Shown here: positions 43,521-51,874 of the stretch, piece by piece
Numbering within the stretch: the first letter of the stretch is position 1
Layout of the letters: each line of letters begins with the position of its first letter
Source: Bradyrhizobium sp. SRS-191
Lineage (GTDB): Bacteria; Pseudomonadota; Alphaproteobacteria; Rhizobiales; Xanthobacteraceae
Reading direction: 5' to 3'
Assembly: GCF_024586915.1 (NCBI RefSeq)
Contig: NZ_JANBVS010000009.1
Coordinates: forward strand, 1-64,000
Length of the DNA stretch: 64,000 nt
Position numbers and translations under genes: made by a program
The notes under the pieces: model-generated
Databases searched by the model: none
The model's input: only the letters and a program-made list of their open reading frames with translations
What the model was told of the DNA's origin: nothing

Positions 43521-44210
43521 CTACTGCCGGAGCATGATCAGCGGATTGGCGCTGTCGGGCACCAGGCGCCATTGCGCATTGTCGTCGGCCTCGAACCGCC
43601 AGGTCTCGCCGCGCGCCGACATCAGCATCATCTGGCCGTGCTCGAGCCGCCACTGCGTCGGCGCGAAGGCTGCGACGGTCGGATCGCATTTCGGCTTCAC
43701 GAACACCTGGAAATTGTCGTTGCCGGCTTCTGTGTTGGTCAGCACCAGGCTGCAGACCACGGCGCCGTTGCCGCGCACCATGGCCCAGTCGCCGATCATC
43801 TGGTCCATCGACTTGGCGAGCGAGCGTGCCGCGGCCAGGTTCTGCAGGATGTAGACGCCCTCGCCCTGCCGCAGCCCCTCGAAGATGCCGGCCTCGACCT
43901 CGGTGAAATCGATCACCGCCTCGCCATTGGCAGACTGCAGGCTGACGATGTCGTCGAGCCCCTTCACGTTCCAGCCGGCGATGTCCTTGGTGAAGGGCAG
44001 CGCGGTGGCGCAGGCAGGCTCCATCTCGAGCTTCATCCCGCGCTGCGCTGCGTCGGGCTTCAAGGTCAGCACGCAGGTCTTGCTGCGCTCGGTGGTCGCA
44101 AGCTCCCACTGCCCGATCATCGCCTTCTTCAGGCCGCCGGCATCCTGCGCAAGCGCGGGAGCGACGGCCAATGACGACAGCGCGATCAGCAATGGGAGCA
44201 GGCGTTTCAT
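43521..44210 (-). CDS. exported protein with two AprI/Inh protease-inhibitor-like domains
   Basis: The 229-residue protein has a signal peptide (to about ALAQDA). Two beta-barrel Inh-like repeats follow: IGQWELATTERSKTCVLTL ... PACA, and IGDWAMVRGNGAVVCSLVL ... PKCD, each with the family's cysteine pair. AprI/Inh proteins block serralysin-type metalloproteases in the periplasm, usually with one domain of about 110 residues; here it is doubled. The start overlaps the stop of the dehydrogenase gene (TGATG), placing it last in the ABC-transporter operon. No metalloprotease gene is nearby. Confidence 0.8.
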   Translation of the reverse strand: MKRLLPLLIALSSLAVAPALAQDAGGLKKAMIGQWELATTERSKTCVLTLKPDAAQRGMKLEMEPACATALPFTKDIAGWNVKGLDDIVSLQSANGEAVIDFTEVEAGIFEGLRQGEGVYILQNLAAARSLAKSMDQMIGDWAMVRGNGAVVCSLVLTNTEAGNDNFQVFVKPKCDPTVAAFAPTQWRLEHGQMMLMSARGETWRFEADDNAQWRLVPDSANPLIMLRQ

Positions 44211-45193
44211 CAGCGGCCTTTCACCGGCGTTTCCGGAACGGGCGTCAGCGGCGGCTTGCCGGCAAACCAGACCTTGAGGTTGTCGACCACCAGCTGATCC
44301 ATCGCGTTGCGGGTTACGATGGCAGCCGAGCCGATGTGTGGCAGCAGCACGACATTGTCCATCGCCTTGAGCGCGTCTGGCACCGCCGGCTCCTTCTCGA
44401 ACACGTCGAGGCCGGCCGCGAGAATGGTGCCGGACTTCAGCGCCTCGACCAGCGCCGCCTCGTCGATGACAGAGCCGCGGGCGACGTTGACGACGACGCC
44501 TCGCGGACCCAGCGCCTTCAGCACCTCGGCGTTGACGATCTTGTTGGTGCCGGCGCCGCCGGGCACGATCACGACCAGCGTGTCGACGTCCTTGGCCATC
44601 TGCAGCAGGTCGGGATAGTGCTTGTTGGCCACGCCCGCGGCAGGGTTGCGCGAGTGATAGACGACGGGGACCAACGAGGCTTCGAGGCGGCGCGCGATCG
44701 CCTGGCCGATGCGGCCCATGCCGACCATGCCGACGGTGCGGTCACGCAGCGAGCCGACGCTGAGCGGATATGGCTTCGACTCCCACTCACCCGAGCGCAC
44801 GAAGCGGTCGGCCTTGATGAACTCGCGGCAGGTCGCGATCAGCAGGCCGAGCGCGACGTCGGCGACCTCCTCGGTCAGCACGTCCGGCGTGTTGGTGACG
44901 ATGATGCCGTGCTGTCCGGCATGGGCAGCTGCGATATGGTCATAGCCGACGCCGAAGCTTGCGATCATCTCGAGCTTCGGCAGCATCGCCATGACGGCGG
45001 CATCGGTCTTCACGGTGTGGAAGGTCACCGCGACGCCGCGGATTCGGCCCTTCACGTCCGCCGGCAGCGCTTCGAGATCGGCCTGCGTCGTCGCATGGTG
45101 CACGTTGAAGCTGTCCGGGAATCCCTTCTCTAGGATCGGCCGCAGCGGCCCATAGATCAGAACATCGATCTTCTCAGACGAAGTGGCCGCCAT
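44210..45193 (-). CDS. D-2-hydroxyacid dehydrogenase (glyoxylate/hydroxypyruvate reductase-like)
   Basis: The 327-residue NAD(P)-dependent enzyme has the Rossmann motif VGMVGMGRIGQAIA and the catalytic triad Arg (NVARGSVID), Glu (DVFEKEP) and His (LLPHIGSA). It reduces a 2-oxoacid or oxidises the hydroxyacid; the exact substrate is not readable. Both ends overlap neighbours by the TGATG arrangement, so it is translated with the permease and the Inh protein, suggesting it acts on the imported compound or a product of it. Confidence 0.88.
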   Translation of the reverse strand: MAATSSEKIDVLIYGPLRPILEKGFPDSFNVHHATTQADLEALPADVKGRIRGVAVTFHTVKTDAAVMAMLPKLEMIASFGVGYDHIAAAHAGQHGIIVTNTPDVLTEEVADVALGLLIATCREFIKADRFVRSGEWESKPYPLSVGSLRDRTVGMVGMGRIGQAIARRLEASLVPVVYHSRNPAAGVANKHYPDLLQMAKDVDTLVVIVPGGAGTNKIVNAEVLKALGPRGVVVNVARGSVIDEAALVEALKSGTILAAGLDVFEKEPAVPDALKAMDNVVLLPHIGSAAIVTRNAMDQLVVDNLKVWFAGKPPLTPVPETPVKGR

Positions 45194-46008
45194 CAGTTAT
45201 CCTTTCCAAGAGCACTTTCGTGCCAGCGCCGCAGAACGAGGTGCGAAACTAGCGCCAGCAAGCCATAGATGACAATCCCGGCGACCGACAGCAGCACCAA
45301 TGCAGCGAACATGCGAGGTATGTTGAGTCGATAGCCGGATTCCGCGATGCGATAAGCAAGGCCCGAGCCCGCACCGGCGCTTCCGGCCGCGATCTCCGCG
45401 ACGACAGCGCCGATCAGCGAGAGGCCGCCGGCAATGCGCAGGCCGCCAAGAATGTAAGGCAGGGCCGCGGGCAGCTTCAGATGGCGCAAGGTCTGCCAGC
45501 GCGAGGCGCCGTAGAGCTGGAACAGGCCGGCAAGATTGCGATCGACCGAGTTGAGCCCGAGCGCAGTGTTCGACAGCACCGGAAAGAAACCGACGATCCA
45601 AGCGCAGGTCACCACCGCGGTCTGCTGCGGCAGGTAGATCAGGAGCAGCGGCGCGATCGCGATGACGGGTGTCACCTGCAGCACCACGGCGTAGGGAAAC
45701 AGCGCCCATTCCAGCCAGCGGGACTGGTTGAACAACAGCGCCAGCGCGATGCCGCCGAGCGCGGCCGCGATGAAGCCTTCGAGTGTCGTGATCAGGGTCG
45801 TCAGCAGCGACTGCGCCAGGATGTCCCAGTCGGCGATCAGCGTCCTCAACACCAGCAGCGGGCCCGGCAGCACATAAGGCTGGATGCCGTTGATGCGCAC
45901 CACCAGCTCCCACGCCGCCATCGCGGCGATGAAGACGACGGCCGGAAACGCCAGGCTGGCCAGCCGCGCGCCGGAGATCAAAGCGCTTCGCTCACGCCCC
46001 TCGCTCAC
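45193..46008 (-). CDS. ABC transporter permease, NitT/TauT (SsuC-like) family
   Basis: The 271-residue inner-membrane protein has about six spans. The permease EAA-like loop reads LYGASRWQTLRHLKLPAALP, followed by LRIAGGLSLIGAVVAEI. It would form the channel with the ATPase encoded upstream. The GTG start at 46006-46008 overlaps the ATPase stop codon (GTGA), which decides the start over an upstream ATG at 46062. Confidence 0.9.
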   Translation of the reverse strand: MSEGRERSALISGARLASLAFPAVVFIAAMAAWELVVRINGIQPYVLPGPLLVLRTLIADWDILAQSLLTTLITTLEGFIAAALGGIALALLFNQSRWLEWALFPYAVVLQVTPVIAIAPLLLIYLPQQTAVVTCAWIVGFFPVLSNTALGLNSVDRNLAGLFQLYGASRWQTLRHLKLPAALPYILGGLRIAGGLSLIGAVVAEIAAGSAGAGSGLAYRIAESGYRLNIPRMFAALVLLSVAGIVIYGLLALVSHLVLRRWHESALGKDN

Positions 46009-46802
46009 AGCGCATGCACTCCGGTATAGGCCGGCGCCAGCGCATCCGACACGCGGCGGCAATACGCGGCATAATCGGCCGAAGCGCGGAACGCGTCATC
46101 GCGCGCGTCGGTCTCGATTCGAATCTCGGCGCTGAGCCGGCCGGGGCGCGCCGTCATCACCAGCACACGCTGCGACAGATAGACCGACTCGAACACCGAA
46201 TGCGTGACGAACAGGACGGTCATGTCGAGGCTGCGCCACAGCGCCAGCAGATCGTTGTTGAGGCGAAAGCGCGTGATCTCGTCGAGCGCTGCGAACGGCT
46301 CGTCCATCAGCAGGATGTCCGGCCGCGTCACCAGCGCGCGCGCCAGCGACGCCCGCATCTTCATGCCGCCGGAGAGCTCGCGCGGAAACGCGTCCGCGAA
46401 ATCGGCGAGCCCGACCTGCGCCAGCGCCGCATCGATGCGCGGCCGCGCCTCGGCAGTCGGCACATGCGCAAGCTTCAGCGGCAGGCCGACATTGTCGCGC
46501 ACACTGGTCCAGGGCATCAGGGTCGGCTCCTGAAACACGAAGCCGATGCGATGGCCGGGATGCGTCATCGACGAGGCTGCGATCTCGACCGTGCCGCTGC
46601 TCGGGCTGGCGAGCCCCGCGATCAGCCGCAATGCCGTCGACTTGCCGCAGCCGGAGGGACCGAGCAGCGACACGAACTCTCCCTTGCCGATCGACAGATC
46701 GATCGGCCCCAGTGCGGCGACGCCGGACTCGTAGACCTTGGTGACGGCGCGCAGCTGCATCGCGACATCCGCGGCGCGCACGGACGAAGGGGGCGAACTC
46801 AT
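46005..46802 (-). CDS. ABC transporter ATP-binding protein, NitT/TauT (SsuB-like) family
   Basis: The 265-residue ATPase has Walker A GPSGCGKST, Q-loop VFQEPTLMPW, signature LSGGMKMR, Walker B ILLMDEPFAALD and H-loop LFVTHSVFES. It energises import with the overlapping permease and the NMT1-like binding protein encoded 25 bases upstream. Confidence 0.92.
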   Translation of the reverse strand: MSSPPSSVRAADVAMQLRAVTKVYESGVAALGPIDLSIGKGEFVSLLGPSGCGKSTALRLIAGLASPSSGTVEIAASSMTHPGHRIGFVFQEPTLMPWTSVRDNVGLPLKLAHVPTAEARPRIDAALAQVGLADFADAFPRELSGGMKMRASLARALVTRPDILLMDEPFAALDEITRFRLNNDLLALWRSLDMTVLFVTHSVFESVYLSQRVLVMTARPGRLSAEIRIETDARDDAFRASADYAAYCRRVSDALAPAYTGVHAL

Positions 46803-46827
46803 CTGCGGGACAGTTCGATCACGCGAC

Positions 46828-47859
46828 CTACTTCTGCGGCCGCAGATCCACGCCGACGCCCTTGTTGACGAAGCGCAGCGTGTAGGACTTGCGATAATCG
46901 ATCGTCGGCTTGACGACGCCCGCGCGCACCATCTTGTCGAAGAAGCTGGTGATGCGCTCCTCGGTCATCGCGCCGATACCCTTCTCGACGCTGTCGCCGG
47001 AATCGACGATGCCGTACTCCTTCATCTTGGCGACCGAATAGGCCAGGAGATCATCGGTCATCTCCGGGTTCATCTTCTTGATCAGCGCATTGCCCGCGGA
47101 GTTGTCGCCGTAGATGTAGGTGTACCAGCCGATGATCGAGGCATCGACGAAGCGCTGCACCAGGTCCGGCTTGCTCTCGATCAGGTCGCGCCGGGTCTCG
47201 ATCAGGGTCGAATAGGTGTTGAAGCCGTTGTCGGCGAGCAGGATGACGCCGGGCTTGAAGCCGGCGGCGCGCTCGACCGCGAACGGCTCCGAGGTGACAT
47301 AGCCTTGCATCGCGCTCTGCGGCGTGGCGATGAAAGGCTGCGGGTTGAAGGTGTAGGGCCGGACGTTCTTCTCGGAGAAGCCGTATTCGGACTTCAGCCA
47401 TTGATAGTAGCTGGAGATGCCCTCCTTGGAGACGAACATCGTCAGCGGCTTCAGCTCCTCGAGCTTGGTGACCTTGGACTCCGGATGCGTCAGGAACACC
47501 TGCGGGTCCTTCTGGAACATCGCGGCGATCGACACCACCGGCACGTTGTTGGCGACCGCATCGAACGCCATCAGCGTATTCGCCGCCATGAAGAACTCGA
47601 TCTTGCCGGAGATCAGCAGCATCCGGTTGTTCTCGTTCGGGCCCCCGGGCACGATCGTCACGTCCAGCCCGTAGCGCTTATAGGTGCCGTCGGCGACCGC
47701 CTGGAAGAAGCCGCCATGCTCGGCCTCGGCCACCCAATTGGTGCCGAACGAGACCTTGTCCAGGGTCTGGGCCTGGGCGGTCCCCACCATCGCCCCCAAA
47801 GTCCCGCCGATGACCAGCCATGCCGCCATTAACGTTCGCGACAGAAGCGATTGCGCCAT
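46828..47859 (-). CDS. ABC transporter substrate-binding protein, NMT1/THI5-like
   Basis: The 343-residue protein has a signal peptide (MAQSLLSRTLMAAWLVIGG... to TAQAQT) and an NMT1-type periplasmic fold (VSFGTNWVAEAEHGGFFQA, YKRYGLDVTIVPGGPN, PQSAMQGYVTSEPFAVE). Families of this kind bind pyrimidines, sulfonates, nitrate-like anions or other small compounds; the ligand is unknown here. ATG 47857-47859 begins the signal peptide and has a GGGGAG upstream; a frame extension to 47892 is unlikely. It is the first gene of the operon and divergent from the creatininase-family gene. Confidence 0.9.
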   Translation of the reverse strand: MAQSLLSRTLMAAWLVIGGTLGAMVGTAQAQTLDKVSFGTNWVAEAEHGGFFQAVADGTYKRYGLDVTIVPGGPNENNRMLLISGKIEFFMAANTLMAFDAVANNVPVVSIAAMFQKDPQVFLTHPESKVTKLEELKPLTMFVSKEGISSYYQWLKSEYGFSEKNVRPYTFNPQPFIATPQSAMQGYVTSEPFAVERAAGFKPGVILLADNGFNTYSTLIETRRDLIESKPDLVQRFVDASIIGWYTYIYGDNSAGNALIKKMNPEMTDDLLAYSVAKMKEYGIVDSGDSVEKGIGAMTEERITSFFDKMVRAGVVKPTIDYRKSYTLRFVNKGVGVDLRPQK

Positions 47860-47950
47860 GCCTGGTCTCCCCGGTTCTTTCTGGCTGAACATGTTAAGAT
47901 CGTCCGGTGATAACTACCCTGCCCGACGGACGAAGGAAACTACCCGCGCG

Positions 47951-48766
47951 ATGACCGTGCCGCCCCACGATTGGACCGAGCTGAGCTGGCCCGCATTGGG
48001 AACGTCCGAGGCGGCGAGCTGGATCGCGGTGCTGCCGCTGGCCGCCACCGAGCAGCATGGCCCGCATCTGCCTCTTGGCACCGACGTCTACATCGCCGAA
48101 GCCTATCTCGCCCGCGTCCGCGCGCTGCTGCCGCCGGCCCTGCCGGTGACCTTCCTGCCGGTGCAGCCGGTCGGGATCTCCACCGAGCACATCGATTTTC
48201 CGGGCACGCTCACCCTGCCGACCGAAACCGCGCTGCAGAGCTGGCGCGCGCTCGGCGACAGCGTGGCGCGCGCGGGCATCCGCAAGCTCGTGATCGTCAC
48301 CAGCCATGGCGGCAACAGCGCCGCGATGACCCTGGTCGCGCAGGATCTGCGCGCCGCGCATCGCATGCTGGTGGTGACGACATCGTGGTCGCGCTTCGGC
48401 GCGCCCGATGGCCTTTTCTCGGCGGAGGAGCTGCGCCACGGGATTCATGGCGGCGCGGTCGAGACCTCGATCATGCTGGCCCGGCATCCCGCGCTGGTGC
48501 GCACCGACGCCGTCGCCGATTTCACATCATCGGCGGTCGCGATGGAGCAGACTTATCGCGTGCTGTCGACGCAGCGCCCCGCGCCGCTGGCCTGGCAGAC
48601 GCAGGATCTCAACGCGAGCGGCGCCGTCGGCGATGCCACGCAGGCCTCGGCCGAGAAAGGCGAGCGCGTGCTCGACCACGGCGCACGCGCCTTCTGTGCG
48701 CTGCTGGAGGATGTCGATAACTTCGACGTGAACACGCTGCGCGCAGGCCCGCTACCAGGCCTTTGA
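47951..48766 (+). CDS. creatininase-family amidohydrolase
   Basis: The 271-residue enzyme has the family's metal-binding motifs: AATEQHGPHLPLGTD, STEHIDFPGTL, TSHGGNS and GIHGGAVETS. Members open creatinine, sulfated lactams, or formamide/riboflavin-type ring amides and include MftE-like peptide trimming enzymes. It is divergent from the NMT1-like transporter operon with about 90 bases between starts, so it probably acts on the imported compound. Confidence 0.88.
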   Translation: MTVPPHDWTELSWPALGTSEAASWIAVLPLAATEQHGPHLPLGTDVYIAEAYLARVRALLPPALPVTFLPVQPVGISTEHIDFPGTLTLPTETALQSWRALGDSVARAGIRKLVIVTSHGGNSAAMTLVAQDLRAAHRMLVVTTSWSRFGAPDGLFSAEELRHGIHGGAVETSIMLARHPALVRTDAVADFTSSAVAMEQTYRVLSTQRPAPLAWQTQDLNASGAVGDATQASAEKGERVLDHGARAFCALLEDVDNFDVNTLRAGPLPGL

Positions 48767-48911
48767 TTCGGCGGCAAGCCTCTGCACCAACTAACAAATT
48801 CGAAGCACCCCTGGACCGCGCCGGGGCGATTCGAACCGCTTTCGAAAAGGCTCCGTCCAATTGGGCAAGCGGCCGGGACCGGCCGCCCCAACGCACAACA
48901 GGAGCCTTCAC

Positions 48912-49190
48912 ATGTCGATCAAGAGCAAGATTGCCGCCATTGCACTGACTGCGCTCGCCGTCACCGGCAGCGTCGCCACGACCTCCACGCCGGCCGCCGC
49001 CGGCGGCTACCATCATCACTGGGGCTGGGGCGTCGGCGCCGGCCTCATCGGGGCCGCGGTCGTCGGCAGCGCCATCGCCGCCAGCAATGACGGCTATTCC
49101 TACGGCGGCGGCTATCGCTATTGCCGCTGGGTGCCGCAATACGACATCTACGGCCAGTATGTCGGCCGTGTCCGAGCCTGCGGGTATTGA
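48912..49190 (+). CDS. small exported protein of unknown function
   Basis: The 92-residue protein has a signal peptide (MSIKSKIAAIALTALAV... to TPAAAG), a histidine-rich stretch (GGYHHHWGWG), a glycine-rich hydrophobic segment (GAGLIGAAVVGSAIAA) and a tyrosine-rich end with two cysteines (YRYCRWVPQYD, RVRACGY). This type is frequent in rhizobia. AGGAG lies before the ATG. Confidence 0.78.
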   Translation: MSIKSKIAAIALTALAVTGSVATTSTPAAAGGYHHHWGWGVGAGLIGAAVVGSAIAASNDGYSYGGGYRYCRWVPQYDIYGQYVGRVRACGY

Positions 49191-49293
49191 TGCCTGGCCT
49201 TCGCCTCGGCCGGCCGGCCCACGCCCGCCGCGCTGAACGGCAGCCTCGCTCTTCGCCGCCGCGGCGGTCCGACCGTCGCAATCCGCGTCTCCA

Positions 49294-49328
49294 CAGCCCG
49301 TCCGGCATCCCGGGCGGGCTGTTTGTTG
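49294..49328 (+). terminator. Rho-independent terminator after the small exported protein
   Basis: CAGCCCG (49294-49300) pairs with CGGGCTG (49315-49321), followed by TTTGTTGC. The rest of the 49191-49542 gap holds no gene I can support. Confidence 0.65.
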
Positions 49329-49542
49329 CATGAATATCACACCTCATGACGAACATGCGCACCGACCCTGGCAATCTTGCTGTTGCGACTTAATCGCAAT
49401 ATAAATCATCCTCAAATTACCGCAGCTCGTCCACATTTCCGATCGAAGTTCGGCACCTCCGTAATCTTCTCGTGACTGTGCGCGGGCAATCAGGTGTGAC
49501 GTTGCTTGTGTCGTGTGCTTCTGCCTTGGGGAAACTGCCGCC

Positions 49543-51525
49543 ATGATCCGCTCGAACTGCACCCCGGAGATGATCCTGGCCGGCGCCATGATCGTCGCGC
49601 TGGCGGCGCCCGCTACGGCCGCTGACCTGCCGGTCAAGGCCCGGGTGGCGCAGACCGTGTTCGACTGGACCGGGCTCTATGTCGGCGGCCATGCCGGCTA
49701 CACCCGCGATCACGCCCAGGCGACCCTGACCGATCCGAGCGGCAGCGTCAGCGCCGGCAGCCCCTTCAGCGGGCTCACCGGCGGCGTGCAGGCCGGCTAC
49801 AACTGGGTCACCCGCTCCGGCCTGCTGCTGGGCCTGGAAGGCGACTTCAGCTTCCCGAACTATCTGACTTCCAACCACACCGTCGCGATGCTCGGCACGC
49901 CCGGCTCCAACGTGTCCGAGCTGTGGGACTACGTCGCCACGGCGCGCGGCCGCGTCGGCTACGCCCGGGGCGACTGGCTGGTCTATGCCACCGGCGGCCT
50001 CGCCTGGACCGGCGGACGCTTCATCAACACCACGGCGGCCGGCAACGAGAAGCTGCTCACGACGCGGCTTGGCTGGGTGGTGGGCGCCGGTATCGAGCGC
50101 GGCTTTGCGCCGCACTGGAGCTGGCGGCTGGAGTATCTCTACAACCGCTTCGAGAATGGCGGCGTCAACTTCTCCAACGGCGCCAGCTACACCTCCGCAC
50201 TCGACTTCCAGACCTTGCGCGTCGGGCTCAACCGCAAGCTCGATTTCGCTGACGGTCCCGAGCTCAAGCTCAAGAACGATCCGTCCGACACGGAGTCGGA
50301 CCGCTGGGAAATCCACGGCCAGGCCACCGTCATCGGCCAGGGCTACCCGGCATTCCGCGCCGCCTACACCGGCACCAACAGCCTGACGCCGGCGCGTCAA
50401 TTCCAGGAGACCTGGAGCAACAGCCTGTTCATCAATGCGCGGCTGTGGGACGGCGGCGAGGTCTACTACAATCCCGAGCTGCTGCAGGGCTTCGGCCTCA
50501 GCAACACCGTCGGTCTCGGCGGCTTCTCCAATGGCGAGGCGCAAAAGTCCGACTTCCCCTACCCGCACTACAACACGTCGCGGCTGTTCCTGCGCCAGAC
50601 CTTCGGCTTCGGCGGCGAACAGGAGCAGCTCGGCAGCGGCCAGTTGCAGCTCTCCGGCAAGCAGGACATCTCGCGTCTGACGTTCCAGATCGGCAAGTTC
50701 CCCGTGCTCGACGTGTTCGACGGCAATGCCTACGCCAAGGACGCGCGCAAGGACTTCATGAACTGGTCGATCTGGGCGCCGGGCGCCTTCGACTACGCCG
50801 CCGACAAGCTCGGCCTGACCTATGGCGCGACCGCCGAATTGAACCAGAAGAACTGGGCGCTGCGCACCGGCTATTTCCTGGTCGACGCCACCTCGAACTC
50901 GAACAATTTCGACATGAACCTCTTCAAGCGCGGCAGCTACGTCATCGAGTTGGAGACGCGCTATCAGCTGTTCTCGCAGCCCGGCCATCTGCGCACCATC
51001 GGCTTCTTCAACAACACCTTCTCCGGCAGCTATCGCGAGACGCTCGACAATCCCGCGCTGAATGCCGACATCCCCCAGACCCGCCGCGGCCGCAGCAAAT
51101 ATGGCTACGTCGTCTCTTTCGACCAGGCACTGTCGGATGAGCTCGGCCTGTTCGGCCGCTGGAGCTGGAACGACGGCAAGACCGAGATCATGGCGTTCAC
51201 CGACATCGACAACAGCCTGTCGCTCGGCGCCTCGATCAAGGGCAATCGCTGGGGCCGCCCCGACGACACGATCGGCCTTGCCGGCGTAACCAACGGCCTC
51301 TCGGGCGACCACCGCGCCTTCCTCGCGGCCGGCGGGCTCGGCCCGCTGATCGGCGACGGCGCGCTGAACTATCGCCGCGAGAGCATCATCGAGGCCTACT
51401 ACGCCTATTCGATCAACAAATACCTGACGTTCACGGCGGACTATCAGTTCGTCAACAACCCCGCCTACAACGCCGACCGCGGCCCAGTGTCGATCTTCTC
51501 GGGCCGGCTGCACGGCGATTTCTGA
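49543..51525 (+). CDS. chimeric outer-membrane protein: OmpA-like opacity barrel plus OprB-like porin
   Basis: The 660-residue protein has a signal peptide (about 1-27, ending ATAADL). The first part (about 35-245) is an Omp25/opacity-type 8-strand barrel: FDWTGLYVGGHAGYTRD, GGVQAGYNW, WDYVATARGRVGYA, RLEYLYNRF. The second part (about 260-660) looks like a carbohydrate-selective OprB porin: FINARLWDGGEVYYNPELLQ, FGLSNTVGLGGFSNGEAQ, SIIEAYYAYSINKYLTFTADYQ. Usually these are separate proteins. ATG 49543 begins the signal peptide. Confidence 0.85.
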   Translation: MIRSNCTPEMILAGAMIVALAAPATAADLPVKARVAQTVFDWTGLYVGGHAGYTRDHAQATLTDPSGSVSAGSPFSGLTGGVQAGYNWVTRSGLLLGLEGDFSFPNYLTSNHTVAMLGTPGSNVSELWDYVATARGRVGYARGDWLVYATGGLAWTGGRFINTTAAGNEKLLTTRLGWVVGAGIERGFAPHWSWRLEYLYNRFENGGVNFSNGASYTSALDFQTLRVGLNRKLDFADGPELKLKNDPSDTESDRWEIHGQATVIGQGYPAFRAAYTGTNSLTPARQFQETWSNSLFINARLWDGGEVYYNPELLQGFGLSNTVGLGGFSNGEAQKSDFPYPHYNTSRLFLRQTFGFGGEQEQLGSGQLQLSGKQDISRLTFQIGKFPVLDVFDGNAYAKDARKDFMNWSIWAPGAFDYAADKLGLTYGATAELNQKNWALRTGYFLVDATSNSNNFDMNLFKRGSYVIELETRYQLFSQPGHLRTIGFFNNTFSGSYRETLDNPALNADIPQTRRGRSKYGYVVSFDQALSDELGLFGRWSWNDGKTEIMAFTDIDNSLSLGASIKGNRWGRPDDTIGLAGVTNGLSGDHRAFLAAGGLGPLIGDGALNYRRESIIEAYYAYSINKYLTFTADYQFVNNPAYNADRGPVSIFSGRLHGDF

Positions 51526-51601
51526 GGGACGTCAGGTCGCACGCGCACTGCGCCCCGGTCAGGACGCCGGTGGTGGCCACGACTGGCGCAACATAATCGG
51601 T

Positions 51602-51721
51602 GTCGTCCCGGCCTTGAGCCGGGACCCATACCGCGGACGCACTCGAGGGAACGTCGCTGCCAGTTGCCTGCCTCATCAGGGCCGGTGGCTACGGGTGGTC
51701 CCGGCTCGAGGCCGGGACGAC
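51602..51721. repeat. 120-bp dispersed element with 12-bp terminal inverted repeats
   Basis: GTCGTCCCGGCC (51602-51613) and GGCCGGGACGAC (51710-51721) are perfect inverted ends. Each end also folds on itself (CCCGGCC...AGCCGGG). It fills the gap between the porin-like gene and the CNNM/CBS gene. No open frame suggests a transposase; it resembles short non-autonomous palindromic repeats common in Bradyrhizobium intergenic regions. Confidence 0.7.
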
Positions 51722-51874
51722 CGCGGAGAATGACGCGCCGCTGCGGTCCAGATTGACCAGCAATCCGACCGTAACCGCCATGCGCGCACCGCAACACGGC
51801 AATGGGCGGCTACCCTCCCCATATGCTAGGACCTGTGTCCATTCCCGCCCATCCGGGCGCCACATCAGGTCGCA

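Noticed and set aside
49417..51513. A roughly 700-codon minus-strand frame opposite the outer-membrane fusion
   Set aside because: It mirrors the codon bias of the plus-strand gene and has no family motif, signal peptide or ribosome-binding site.
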